Assembly: GCA_016784605.1 (NCBI GenBank)
Contig: JADHUI010000024.1
Location: 1-36,976, forward strand
Reading direction: 5' to 3'
Length of the DNA: 36,976 nt
Source of the DNA: Fidelibacterota bacterium
GTDB taxonomy: Bacteria > Fidelibacterota > Marinisomatia > Marinisomatales > UBA1611
Within the stretch, counting starts at the first letter, position 1. Every line of letters starts with the position of its first letter. Below the pieces are notes generated by a model. The model was not told the DNA's origin. It searched no databases and saw nothing but the letters and a program-made list of their open reading frames with translations. This document shows, one piece after another, positions 16,900 to 25,577 of the stretch. The translations under genes and the position numbers were made by a program.

Positions 16900-17847
16900 T
16901 TGATTAAAGTAGATAATCTATCCAAATCTTATGGTTCTATAGAAGCGGTAAAATCACTCAGTTTCGAAATAAATGACGGTGAAATTGTCGGTTTTCTTGG
17001 AGCAAATGGTGCTGGAAAAAGTACAACATTAAAAGTAATGACAGGATTTTTACGCCCCACATCCGGAAACGTGTATGTAGATGATTTAAACATTTTAGAT
17101 CATGAGCGTGAAATTCAAAAACGGATTGGGTATTTACCTGAATTAAATCCATTATACGTGGATATGAAAGTTTTTGATTTATTGAAATTTCATGCAACCA
17201 TTCGGGGCATGACGGACAAACAATTTAAAACAGCTCTAGAACGCGTCGTTCATGATTGCGGCTTGAGTGGTGTTATTCATCGAACTGTAGGTGATTGTTC
17301 GAAAGGATTTAAACAGCGCATCGGTTTAGCCGTAGCTATGATTCACGATCCTGAAATTTTGATTTTGGACGAACCTGTTACCGGTTTAGATCCGAACCAA
17401 ATTGTTGAAATCAGACAGTTAATCAAACAATTAGGTAAAGAAAAATTGGTTATTATGTCGAGCCATATTTTACAAGAAATCCAAGCAACTGTGGATAAAA
17501 TCATTATTATTAATAATGGTGAACTCGTAGCAGAAGGATCGAGTGAAGAATTAATTGCAAGTGCTCAAGGTTTAGCTCAATTAACATTAGAAATCCAAGA
17601 TGCAGATGAAAATGCCATTCAAGAAATGAAAGCATTTATCCCTTCCCTATCAATCCATACTTTAGAGTCGTCAGAGAAAAGTTCTTTCGTTACACTTGAA
17701 TACGCAAATACGTCTGATCCACGGAAAGAAATATTTGATTATGCGGTGAAGAATCAATGGTCTATTTTAGAAATGAGCCAATCAAAAACTAATTTGGAAG
17801 ATGTATTCAGAAGTTTAACCCAAAAAGGAGATCAAGGAAATGCGTAA
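16900..17847 (+). CDS. ABC-2 type transporter ATP-binding protein (GldA-like)
   Basis: The 315-residue ATPase has Walker A GANGAGKST (34-42), a signature CSKGFKQR (133-140) in the SKG-type variant usual for GldA-like proteins, Walker B ILILDEP (153-159) and switch His189 in MSSH. A C-terminal extension of about 95 residues follows the ATPase core. The start is TTG, supported by GGAGG 6 bases upstream (16889-16893). It overlaps the permease gene by 8 bases. The operon ATPase-permease-GldG-DUF4340 occurs in many non-gliding bacteria, so a gliding role should not be assumed. The substrate is unknown. Confidence 0.92.
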   Translation: MIKVDNLSKSYGSIEAVKSLSFEINDGEIVGFLGANGAGKSTTLKVMTGFLRPTSGNVYVDDLNILDHEREIQKRIGYLPELNPLYVDMKVFDLLKFHATIRGMTDKQFKTALERVVHDCGLSGVIHRTVGDCSKGFKQRIGLAVAMIHDPEILILDEPVTGLDPNQIVEIRQLIKQLGKEKLVIMSSHILQEIQATVDKIIIINNGELVAEGSSEELIASAQGLAQLTLEIQDADENAIQEMKAFIPSLSIHTLESSEKSSFVTLEYANTSDPRKEIFDYAVKNQWSILEMSQSKTNLEDVFRSLTQKGDQGNA

Positions 17848-18553
17848 TACCTTTGTTATCTTTCAGAAAGAGTTGAAATCCTTTTTCAACAGTCCAATGG
17901 CTTATATTTTCCTTGTGATTTTTGCCCTTGTGACGGGTTATTTTTTTACGAATACATTTTTCCTATACAATCAGTCGGATATGAGAGCTTTGTTTAGTAT
18001 TGTGCCGTTGGTTTATTTGTTTTTTATTCCTGCTGTTACTATGGGTTTAATTGCAAAGGAAAAAAGTGTGGGAACCATCGAAACAATTTCTACCCTTCCT
18101 ATCCAAGATAGAGATGTCGTTTTAGGGAAATTTCTAGCTGGATATTCGTTAATCATAATTGGATTGCTGGTAACGGTTATTCATTATATTACACTCACAT
18201 TTGTTGGAACCAATGTGGATCATGGTGCGGTTTTAAGTGGCTATTTTGGATTAGTTTTACTTGGAGGTGTTTATTCATCTGTTGGAGTCTTCTCCAGTAG
18301 TTTAACCGAAAATAGCGTCGTTGCTTTCATTATTGGTGTATTTATTGTACTCGTTTTCTTTCTCTTAGATAAAACACTTATTTTTGTCCCGGATGCCTTA
18401 GCGGGATTTGTGCAATACTTAAGTGTAGATTTTCATTTATCCAATATGAGTCGTGGTGTCATTGATACGCGTAATTTGGTCTATTTTGGATCTGTTATTG
18501 GTTTCTTTCTTTTTTTAACAACACGTGTTGTAGAATCTAGGAAGTGGGGTTAA
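17840..18553 (+). CDS. ABC-2 type permease (GldF-like)
   Basis: The 237-residue membrane protein has six hydrophobic segments. It begins with FQKELKSFFNSPMAYIFLVIFALVTGYFF, and carries PAVTMGLIAKEKSVGTIETISTLPIQ, the characteristic cytoplasmic coupling motif of ABC-2/GldF permeases. It pairs with the ATPase just upstream; AAGGAG in the end of that gene provides its ribosome-binding site. It probably moves or extrudes an envelope substrate together with the GldG-like protein encoded next. Confidence 0.9.
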   Translation: MRNTFVIFQKELKSFFNSPMAYIFLVIFALVTGYFFTNTFFLYNQSDMRALFSIVPLVYLFFIPAVTMGLIAKEKSVGTIETISTLPIQDRDVVLGKFLAGYSLIIIGLLVTVIHYITLTFVGTNVDHGAVLSGYFGLVLLGGVYSSVGVFSSSLTENSVVAFIIGVFIVLVFFLLDKTLIFVPDALAGFVQYLSVDFHLSNMSRGVIDTRNLVYFGSVIGFFLFLTTRVVESRKWG

Positions 18554-18555
18554 TC

Positions 18556-20058
18556 ATGTTAGCAAAAAATAAGCAATCATTTATTACATATACAGTCATT
18601 GTCCTTATTGGATTAACACTGTTGAATCTCATTTCTCGAAACAAATTTCATCGAATCGATTTAACGGAAAATAAAATATTTTCACTGTCGGAGTCGAGTA
18701 AAAACATTGTTTCTGACATTGATGATTTATTAACCATGAAAGTGTATTTTTCTGATAATCTTCCCAATGAGCTTGGAAATACGCGACGTTATCTTCAAGA
18801 TATATTAGAAGAATATTCTGCTGTTTCTGATGGAAATATACGATTTGTATTTCATGATCCAGAATCCAATGAAAATCTCGAGGAACAAGCAAGGAAAGAT
18901 GGCATTCAACCCGTTCAAATGCAAGTTGTAGAGAATGATAAGCTTGAAATAAAACGTGTATATATGGGAATGGTTTTACTTTATGAAGATAAAAAAGAAA
19001 CATTACCCGTTATTCAAACAACCACTGGTTTGGAATATGAATTAACCACAAAAATTAAAAATTTAGTGGCAACGGAAAAATTATCTATCGGAATGGTATC
19101 ATTAGGCAGTTCAGAAATAGTGAATGATAATCTCAAACTTCAATTAGGACGACATTATACCATTAAAGATGTGGATATGAGTCGGCCTATTCCAGAAGAT
19201 ATTTCAGCTTTGCTTGTCAATGGAACTGTTGATTCAGTGGATGAAAATGTGTTGACACAGTTTGACTTATTCCTTAGTACGGGGAAAGGAATTTTTGTTG
19301 CTCAAAATGGTGTTTCAACAGACATTCAAACACAACAAGCTTCAATCATTGAATCAAATATTTTCACTTTTTTGCAAAAATACGGATTAAAAGTTGAAAT
19401 GAATTTGGCTATGGATAAACGAGCTGGACGAGTCAGTGTCCAACAACAAATGGGCATGTTTCGGATGAATGTTCCTATGGAATATCCCTTTATTCCTATT
19501 ATTCAAAATTTCAACAAAAATGAATCGGTTGTTTCTGGCTTAGAAGCGCTCCAAGTTGTTTTCCCTAGTGAAATTACGATTGATACAAGTTTTTCTGATT
19601 GGGTGGCTGGTGTAAATGAATTATTTACCACATCCAATAGATCTGGGATTATGGAAGCCCCATTTCAAATTCATCCAGATCCAAAAGTGAATCCACAAAT
19701 TCAAATGTTAAATCAAAATGAAATCATTGTGGCAGCTACATCGAAACTCACTTCTGGCGGGGAATTAATGCTTATTGCTGATTCAAAATTCTTAACAGAT
19801 GAAGGGGGTGGCGGAAGCGGTGAAAATGGAATTTTTATTCTAAATGCTGTGGATTATTTAGCCGGAGACCAAGGGTTAATTGCATTACGTTCTCGTGAAA
19901 TAACCAATCGCCCACTTGAAGAATTGGACGATGATACACGGATTCGTTGGAAATGGATTAATATTTTGCTTCCTTCTCTCCTTGTCATTGGCGTTGGATT
20001 ATTACACATGAGAAGAGAAAAAAATAGAGCAGATATATTGAGGCAGATTTATGACTAA
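18556..20058 (+). CDS. GldG-like ABC transporter auxiliary protein
   Basis: The chosen ATG (18556) is 2 bases after the permease stop codon; the frame also allows a GTG at 18544. It has an N-terminal anchor (about residues 8-24), then a large extracytoplasmic domain with RIDLTENKIFSLSESSKNI, VKVYFSDNLPNEL-like and LEYELTTKIKNL blocks of the GldG/DUF7088-type family, and a C-terminal membrane helix WINILLPSLLVIGVGLLHMRR. GldG proteins work with GldA and GldF in one complex. Here it overlaps the DUF4340 gene by 8 bases. Confidence 0.88.
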   Translation: MLAKNKQSFITYTVIVLIGLTLLNLISRNKFHRIDLTENKIFSLSESSKNIVSDIDDLLTMKVYFSDNLPNELGNTRRYLQDILEEYSAVSDGNIRFVFHDPESNENLEEQARKDGIQPVQMQVVENDKLEIKRVYMGMVLLYEDKKETLPVIQTTTGLEYELTTKIKNLVATEKLSIGMVSLGSSEIVNDNLKLQLGRHYTIKDVDMSRPIPEDISALLVNGTVDSVDENVLTQFDLFLSTGKGIFVAQNGVSTDIQTQQASIIESNIFTFLQKYGLKVEMNLAMDKRAGRVSVQQQMGMFRMNVPMEYPFIPIIQNFNKNESVVSGLEALQVVFPSEITIDTSFSDWVAGVNELFTTSNRSGIMEAPFQIHPDPKVNPQIQMLNQNEIIVAATSKLTSGGELMLIADSKFLTDEGGGGSGENGIFILNAVDYLAGDQGLIALRSREITNRPLEELDDDTRIRWKWINILLPSLLVIGVGLLHMRREKNRADILRQIYD

Positions 20059-20611
20059 AACATTACAATACAGTTTAGGAATTTTAGCCGTTTTAGCCGT
20101 GTTATTCCTTGTGAATCAAATGAGCCAAAACAAATTTGAAGTATCATCCGATAGAATCTTTACGGGTGATGAAGAAGCCATCGCTAAAATTGTCATTAAA
20201 GAGAAAGATCAATCAATAACATTGGTTAAAACTGACTCAACCTGGTCCATTATGGATATTGACACTTTGGTTATGAAAGATCATCAAATCAAAAATTTCT
20301 TCGATAAAGTGGTATCATTGGAAAAAGAAATTCTCATATCTAAGAATCCTGAAAAATGGAAGAAATTCAATGTGGATGATTCCACAGGGAAATGGTTCAT
20401 TTTTATGGATGCGAGTGAAAATAGTCTCGGTGAATTCGTCATTGGACAAGGACAAGATTATAGTCGAAATTTCATTCGTATCGGGGATAAACCTGAAGTA
20501 TATCGCACCAATACAAATGTGCAATATTTATTGAATACAAAAGCGACATTTTGGGGGAAAGTTCCCCCTAAACCGGCTATTTTAGATACCCTTAGTCCAA
20601 CTACGCCTTAG
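20051..20611 (+). CDS. DUF4340-type protein, last gene of the ABC operon
   Basis: The 186-residue protein has one N-terminal membrane anchor (LQYSLGILAVLAVLFLVNQ). It then shows a DUF4340 pattern: IAKIVIKEKDQSITLVKTDSTWSIMD, a helix IKNFFDKVVSLEKEILISKN, and the strand-rich NFIRIGDKPEVYRTN. It carries a single domain copy and so is shorter than many members. DUF4340 proteins consistently follow GldG-like genes; their biochemical role is unknown. The 3' end overlaps the convergent sirtuin gene by 11 bases. Confidence 0.82.
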   Translation: MTKTLQYSLGILAVLAVLFLVNQMSQNKFEVSSDRIFTGDEEAIAKIVIKEKDQSITLVKTDSTWSIMDIDTLVMKDHQIKNFFDKVVSLEKEILISKNPEKWKKFNVDDSTGKWFIFMDASENSLGEFVIGQGQDYSRNFIRIGDKPEVYRTNTNVQYLLNTKATFWGKVPPKPAILDTLSPTTP

Positions 20612-21311
20612 AAAAATCAAATAATTTTGGCAAAACCTGTCCCGCAGGTTCTCGATATACTTCATCGAATAAATAGGATAATTCTGTTTTTTCTGGATTG
20701 ATTTCAATACAATGCGCTCCACCCTTTTTGGCTAATTGCTGAAATCCTGCTGCGGGCCACACGACTCCTGAAGTACCAATAGAAATAAATAAATCACATT
20801 GAGAAATCACTTCTGTAGCTTGAAGGATGGTTGATTCATTTAATGGATCTTCAAACCAAATAATATCGGGTCTTAACCATTCGCCACAGGAACATTTTTT
20901 GTTCGTATAATTGCCTTCTTCTAAATCTTCAAATATTTTTCCTTCTTTGTCACATCTCATACGCCATAGACTGCCATGTAATTCGATCACATCCTGTGAA
21001 CCAGCACGTTGATGCATTCCATCAATATTTTGAGTAACAATGGATGTATTTTGCTGTTCTTTTTGTATCGCTGATATTATATCATGCCCGACATGTGGTT
21101 CGCACTTTAGCGCTTCAATTCGGCTTATTTCATGAAAATCCATAACAAGGTCAGGGTTTCGAATAAAAGCGGTCTGACAGGCATAATTTTCCCATTTATA
21201 TTCATGCCAAATACCTCCGCGACCTCTGTAGGTTGGCACCCCAGATTCTGCTGACATTCCGGCTCCTGTAAAAAAGACACTTTTTTTATATTGTTTCAGG
21301 TTTTTCGCCAC
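20601..21311 (-). CDS. cobB: SIR2-family NAD-dependent protein deacylase (CobB-like, atypical)
   Basis: The 236-residue protein has NAD-binding GAGMSAESGVPTYRG (16-30), TQNIDGMHQRAG (93-104), catalytic H112 in ELHG, and ISIGTSGVVWPAAGF. Class III bacterial sirtuins normally have Tyr-x-x-Arg for succinyl/malonyl recognition after the loop; here the aligned segment is FHEISR, giving His60 and Ser63. The zinc site is also incomplete: C120, C140 and C142 remain, and the usual second cysteine of the first pair is absent. It probably still removes acyl groups from lysine, but with altered preference (inference). The start is GTG at 21311 with only a weak ribosome-binding site. Confidence 0.88.
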   Translation of the reverse strand: MAKNLKQYKKSVFFTGAGMSAESGVPTYRGRGGIWHEYKWENYACQTAFIRNPDLVMDFHEISRIEALKCEPHVGHDIISAIQKEQQNTSIVTQNIDGMHQRAGSQDVIELHGSLWRMRCDKEGKIFEDLEEGNYTNKKCSCGEWLRPDIIWFEDPLNESTILQATEVISQCDLFISIGTSGVVWPAAGFQQLAKKGGAHCIEINPEKTELSYLFDEVYREPAGQVLPKLFDFSKA

Positions 21312-21436
21312 CTACAAAACTACTGATTTATATTGAAAAAACATCTATTTAGAGAGATGACTGCATCGTCTATTAAAAATAGACTCTTAATGTTTCGTCA
21401 TTTAAAGTTTAATTGGACATGGGCAATAATAGCTTC

Positions 21437-21531
21437 TGTCATTGCGAGGAACAAAGTGACGTGGCAATCTCGTTTTTTAATGTCAAGCGGGACACCCATA
21501 TCGCCTTTAAAAAAGGCTTCTCGCAATGACA
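21437..21531. repeat. Short palindromic (MITE/RPE-like) repeat between cyclase and sirtuin genes
   Basis: TGTCATTGCGAG (21437-21448) and CTCGCAATGACA (21520-21531) are perfect 12-base inverted ends of a 95-base element. It has an internal hairpin GCCTTT-AAA-AAAGGC (21503-21517), and GTGACGTGGCAATCTCG just inside the left end. Repeats of this CATTGCGAG...GGCAATC type are known from scattered copies in many bacterial genomes. The rest of the 247-base gap shows nothing else clear. Confidence 0.75.
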
Positions 21532-21558
21532 ATTTTTTTGGGTTCGATTCATGCATAA

Positions 21559-22725
21559 TTATATCTCATCCAGAAAATAAGTATCCATCTCCCCTTTATT
21601 TTTGAGATGGACTTTTTCCCTAAATGTAACTTGTGCACTTTTTGGTAAAAATTGTTTTGTATTCTCTGAGATCTGGATCTTTCCCGGTTCACTGGCACTT
21701 TCAAGCCTGGCAGCGACATTGACTGTGTCGCCCCAAATATCAAAATTATTTCCTGTATTGCCTGCAATAATTGATCCAGTATTAATCCCGATTCTAATAT
21801 CCCAGGCATCTTTACCTAATGCTTCTTGTTGTACACTCATTCCTTTAACATAATTTATCATTTCTTTTGCTGCTTTACAGACTAGAACAGCATGGTCTGA
21901 ATCTTTATCCGGCACACCGCCAATGGCCATGTAAGCATCACCAATCGTTTTGATTTTCTTTAATCCAAAGCGTTCCATGATTTGATCAAATCCATTAAAA
22001 TAGGAAGATAATATTTCAAGCAATTCACCCGGTTGTAAGCTTTCTGTTTTTTTTGTGAATCCTGCAAAATCCGAGAATAAAACTGTCGCACATGAATAAT
22101 AGTCTCCTGTCACTTTTAATGTTTCCTTATTATCTATTAAAGGGACAGGAGCAGGTCTCGTATCTAATAATTCAACAAATTGATCGGCTAACAATCTTAA
22201 ACCATCTAACTGTTCATGAGATATGGATCTCGGTTCTTCGTCCATGACACAAAATGATCCTAGAATAAATCCATTTTTACTGACAATCGGACTCCCTGCA
22301 TAAAATTTGGGAAAACTGCCACCGCCGGCTTCTGCCATTTTTTTCGTTCGTTCATCCACTGAACAATCTTCTATGACAAGTGGTTCACAATTATTATTAA
22401 TAACAAACTGGCAGGTGGTTAAACCACGAGGAATTTCTCGACTCATATAGGATAAAACAGAATTTTTACCGTAATCTACTTTACAGTGCTGGGTATCTTT
22501 ATCAATAATATTGATCCACGCTTGTGGACATTCTGTGAGATAAGATGCTAAACGGGGCAGAGACGAAAATCGTTGATCCTTTCTAATTTCCTGATTCACA
22601 ATTCCAAGAGATTCCAAATCAGTTAGACGATCGGATTCATTTTCTAAAATGGGCGCAGGTTGGTGTCCCAGGTCTTCTGCCTTTTTGGACATATAGTCCC
22701 AGATTTTTCTTTGAATGATATTCAT
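21559..22725 (-). CDS. GAF-domain class III adenylate cyclase
   Basis: The 388-residue protein has no membrane segment. Residues 45-190 form a GAF domain (ASYLTECPQAWINIID; FYAGSPIVSKNGFILGSFCVMD). Residues 208-388 are a class III cyclase homology domain with every catalytic residue visible: metal ligands D219 (LFSDFAGFT) and D263 (TIGDAYMA), adenine-specifying K259 and D329 (FDIWGD), and transition-state N336 and R340 (TVNVAARLES). It should make cAMP from ATP under control of a ligand or redox signal sensed by GAF. The cysteines C105, C113 and C121 in or near the GAF ligand pocket are notable. A possible 50-aa ORF ends 16 bases upstream. Confidence 0.92.
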   Translation of the reverse strand: MNIIQRKIWDYMSKKAEDLGHQPAPILENESDRLTDLESLGIVNQEIRKDQRFSSLPRLASYLTECPQAWINIIDKDTQHCKVDYGKNSVLSYMSREIPRGLTTCQFVINNNCEPLVIEDCSVDERTKKMAEAGGGSFPKFYAGSPIVSKNGFILGSFCVMDEEPRSISHEQLDGLRLLADQFVELLDTRPAPVPLIDNKETLKVTGDYYSCATVLFSDFAGFTKKTESLQPGELLEILSSYFNGFDQIMERFGLKKIKTIGDAYMAIGGVPDKDSDHAVLVCKAAKEMINYVKGMSVQQEALGKDAWDIRIGINTGSIIAGNTGNNFDIWGDTVNVAARLESASEPGKIQISENTKQFLPKSAQVTFREKVHLKNKGEMDTYFLDEI

Positions 22726-22741
22726 TTAGATTAGACGCTAG

Positions 22742-22894
22742 TTATTGAAAAATGTCGATAACTACAATAGTGGCTAATTTTCTTTCTTCTGTGGACATAC
22801 TTTTAACCCTTTCGATACAATTCGCCGTCAGGATATACCCGTAAGCAATTATAGAGGGTGCCATGCTGACTAAAATCTTTATTGAATGAGTCAT
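22742..22894 (-). CDS. Putative 50-aa small membrane-type protein upstream of the cyclase
   Basis: This short frame starts with ATG at 22894, with AGGA 7 bases upstream, and stops at TAA (22744-22742), 16 bases before the cyclase ATG. It encodes MTHSIKILVSMAPSIIAYGY and continues with a basic helix (IERVKSMSTEERK) and a hydrophobic end. The first part could cross or dip into the membrane. No family is recognised. The ribosome-binding site and operon-like spacing are the only support. Confidence 0.4.
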   Translation of the reverse strand: MTHSIKILVSMAPSIIAYGYILTANCIERVKSMSTEERKLATIVVIDIFQ

Positions 22895-22944
22895 CTTCCC
22901 ATCCTTAGGAATAATTTAGGGAAACAATAAGTTATATATTATAA

Positions 22945-25053
22945 TTATTTCATTCCTGGTTTATACGCTTGTTCGAGATTTTTTAGAATATCATCTAATT
23001 CCATCCAAACCGGTTTCATTTTTTCTTGAGAGAATAAAAGGGATTGATCATTATAATGTTCGGATAAACTATCCTGCCTTGCCGAACCAAAAGTATTGAT
23101 ACTTTCAGCGCTTATATTTCCATCTGGATCCCATTCTACCATTTGAAAATAGCAATCACCTGAATATCCAATTAATTGATCCTTTTCCCATTTGGAATAG
23201 ATGGCTCGAACAATATCGGGGCCGCCACTCAAAGGATAGGAAACATTTCCTCGGACTAATCTTTGAACATCACCGAGAGCAACATCCAACTTTCCGTAAT
23301 GTGTCATTAGTCGACTAATAGCTATGTCCATTCTTTTTAGAATTTTATCATAATTATAAGTGTATTTATCTTTATCAAATTTGAGTTTAAATGTCATTAT
23401 TGCAAGAGCTGCATATGAATTATGTGCATCTACCTTCAAATTCCAATTTTTTATCATATTTATTGCTTCATGATTTTGCGAATTCTTGCTTAAGTATTCT
23501 GTCACAAATCTATCTCTAACTTCAGACATAAGAGACTTTTCCGAATAAGATAAATCATATTTGTAATTATAAAAGTCTTCTTTCGAAATGGATGAATCGA
23601 TACCAAATGTTTCTAACATTCTAAGAGCTCTATTCGTTTGATGCGTTTCAACACCAGAAGCAGTTGTTATATTTGATGAAATATCTGATAATTCCCCCGT
23701 AGCCATAAAAGGATTACTATTCCCATTTTGAAAAAACCCTGATGGTGGATTGGTTGTCTGCGGTAAATCATCAAATGTAAGATAATTCGTCCATAAGGTT
23801 TGACTCGTATTTCCAGGGACGATTGATTCCCAATCAAAACCCATCTTTCGATCAGGAATTGCGCCATTATAAATATAAAATATATTTCCACTTTTATCGG
23901 CATATCCTGTATTAAACATGGGAATGGCACAAGAAGACATAGCCGATTTGAATTCTGCTAGATTGGTTGCCTTATTCATACGATACCATTCTGTTAAAAT
24001 ATTTAATTCGTCCATTCTAGCCCATTTTATTGCAAAAGTTCCTTGATCGGTTTTAATGACCGGTCCGTGGACAGAATGATATAAATCGCGTTTAAATGTC
24101 CAAGAAAATGGACCCCAAAGTTTTACCTTTATGGGTACGATTGTTTTACCGAATGATTTCCATTCCCCATCAAAATAATATTCATTTTCATTTTCCGGAT
24201 GTATGTCTAATGCATAAACATCAATTAAATCTGGACTATTAACCGTATGTGACCATCCCAAATTATCGTTATGTCCAATAAGTACGACTGGTGAACCAGG
24301 GAAAAGGCCACCGACCATGTTCCATCCTTCTTCACTATGCAAATGCACTTCATACCAAGAAGTTGGCCCAGACCACGGTTGGTGAGTATTAACCATTAGA
24401 CGCGTAAATCCATCATCCGATCTATCCGGATTGACTGCTACCACATTACTTGCTACCATGTCAATGTTCCAAGGAAATGTGTTTAATCCTGAATCCAACA
24501 ATAAAGATAAATCTTTATTTTTCTTTTTCATTATTTTTTTTATGGCGTTATCTAAACCAAACATGAGCGGTGTACGATGGAGAAAACCTGCAATGATGTC
24601 CTTACCACTTATTGGATATATATCTGATATAACTTCATTGGGATGCATTTTCGCATAATGATTGACACCATCTGCATATGCTTCACATATGGCTCTTACT
24701 TCGGATGGCACTTTTTCAAGGTAACCCCTATTTACATGTTTCCAAATGGACGAAAATGCGACATAATAATCATTTACGCCAGCATCTTTCCCATAAACGG
24801 ATGCTAACCGTCCTCGTGTAGCAAGTAAAATATCCTGAATAGTTTTAAAATCATCTTCAGAATGCGCCCAGGCGAGTCCATAAGCAACATCTGCGTCTGT
24901 AACGCCAAATATGTGTGGAACACCCCATGTATCGCGATATATGGTTACATCATAATTATAATCACTTTCAAATTGTCCAGAGTATGATGAACAATGAGAA
25001 AACAGGAGACTCATAATTAGAACGAGATAAAGATGTTTCTTTCGGCACTCCAT
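22945..25053 (-). CDS. Penicillin acylase-family Ntn hydrolase, exported
   Basis: The ATG at 25053 was chosen (702 aa); the frame also allows a TTG at 25065. The N-terminus MECRKKHLYLVLIMSLLFSHC is an export signal, perhaps a non-canonical lipoprotein signal. The family opens with VTIYRDTWGVPHIFG and AYGLAWAHSEDDF. The autocatalytic nucleophile is Ser202 in MVASNVVAV, which becomes the N-terminus of the beta subunit after self-cleavage. VLIGHNDNLGWSHTVNS and FNTGYADKSGNIFYIYNG complete the fold. Members cleave penicillins, acyl-homoserine lactones or other N-acyl amides; the substrate cannot be assigned. It is a single gene, with the cyclase region downstream on the same strand. Confidence 0.9.
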   Translation of the reverse strand: MECRKKHLYLVLIMSLLFSHCSSYSGQFESDYNYDVTIYRDTWGVPHIFGVTDADVAYGLAWAHSEDDFKTIQDILLATRGRLASVYGKDAGVNDYYVAFSSIWKHVNRGYLEKVPSEVRAICEAYADGVNHYAKMHPNEVISDIYPISGKDIIAGFLHRTPLMFGLDNAIKKIMKKKNKDLSLLLDSGLNTFPWNIDMVASNVVAVNPDRSDDGFTRLMVNTHQPWSGPTSWYEVHLHSEEGWNMVGGLFPGSPVVLIGHNDNLGWSHTVNSPDLIDVYALDIHPENENEYYFDGEWKSFGKTIVPIKVKLWGPFSWTFKRDLYHSVHGPVIKTDQGTFAIKWARMDELNILTEWYRMNKATNLAEFKSAMSSCAIPMFNTGYADKSGNIFYIYNGAIPDRKMGFDWESIVPGNTSQTLWTNYLTFDDLPQTTNPPSGFFQNGNSNPFMATGELSDISSNITTASGVETHQTNRALRMLETFGIDSSISKEDFYNYKYDLSYSEKSLMSEVRDRFVTEYLSKNSQNHEAINMIKNWNLKVDAHNSYAALAIMTFKLKFDKDKYTYNYDKILKRMDIAISRLMTHYGKLDVALGDVQRLVRGNVSYPLSGGPDIVRAIYSKWEKDQLIGYSGDCYFQMVEWDPDGNISAESINTFGSARQDSLSEHYNDQSLLFSQEKMKPVWMELDDILKNLEQAYKPGMK

Positions 25054-25203
25054 GCAATCGACCAACGTATCAATGAGAATACGGAAAAGGTATAGCAGGA
25101 TGTAGGTTCTTATCTATTATTAAACAATGGCGTCTATACTCTAATATATTGATAGATAGACAATATGTATTTAGTGCATTATTATAGATTATAATATGAA
25201 TTA

Positions 25204-25452
25204 TTATTTATGTCTATAAACGATACGACCGCGTGATAAGTCATAAGGAGAAACTTCAAGCATTACCGTATCACCTGGCAAAATTTTAATGAAAAACTTT
25301 TTCATTTTGCCAGACACATAAGCTAATACTTCATGAGCTTGTTCGCCAATTTCAATTTCTACTCGAAACATTGAATTCGGTAAAGCTTCTTTAATAACTC
25401 CATCAATCGTAATTGGTTTTTCTTTAGCCAAAATGGACTCCAGTTTATTCAT
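25204..25452 (-). CDS. infA: Translation initiation factor IF-1
   Basis: The 82-residue OB-fold protein matches IF-1 along its length: [36 protein letters not shown] and [15 protein letters not shown]. It binds the 30S A site during initiation. Compared with the usual 71-73 residues it has about 9 extra N-terminal residues ([12 protein letters not shown]) and about 2 residues inserted in the first loop ([11 protein letters not shown]). It stands alone here rather than in the ribosomal-protein cluster. A hairpin (25453-25476) touches the start codon and no Shine-Dalgarno is visible. Confidence 0.96.
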   Translation of the reverse strand: MNKLESILAKEKPITIDGVIKEALPNSMFRVEIEIGEQAHEVLAYVSGKMKKFFIKILPGDTVMLEVSPYDLSRGRIVYRHK

Positions 25453-25476
25453 TGTTTTATCTCAGATGATAAAACA
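25453..25476 (-). promoter_or_regulatory. Perfect hairpin abutting the infA start codon
   Basis: TGTTTTATC and GATAAAACA are perfect 9-base arms around a 6-base loop, ending at the base before the infA ATG. In mRNA it would fold over the ribosome landing site; in DNA it could be an operator. Confidence 0.45.
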
Positions 25477-25577
25477 AAATATGTATCAAAATTCGGAAGG
25501 GAAAATACGGCAAAAAATCATCAAAATGTTATTTCATTTTGAAGGCAGTTTATTCCGTAATAATTAGGTGAATTCGT

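Noticed and set aside
20553-20568. GGGGGAA/TTCCCCC inverted repeat near the end of the DUF4340 gene
   Set aside because: The loop is only 2 bases and no T-run follows on either strand, so it is not a credible terminator; it encodes part of the protein.
21333-21605. 90-aa plus-strand frame containing SVIARNKVTWQSRF...ASRND
   Set aside because: This is the translation of the palindromic repeat at 21437-21531; such peptides recur wherever that repeat is present and are not genes.
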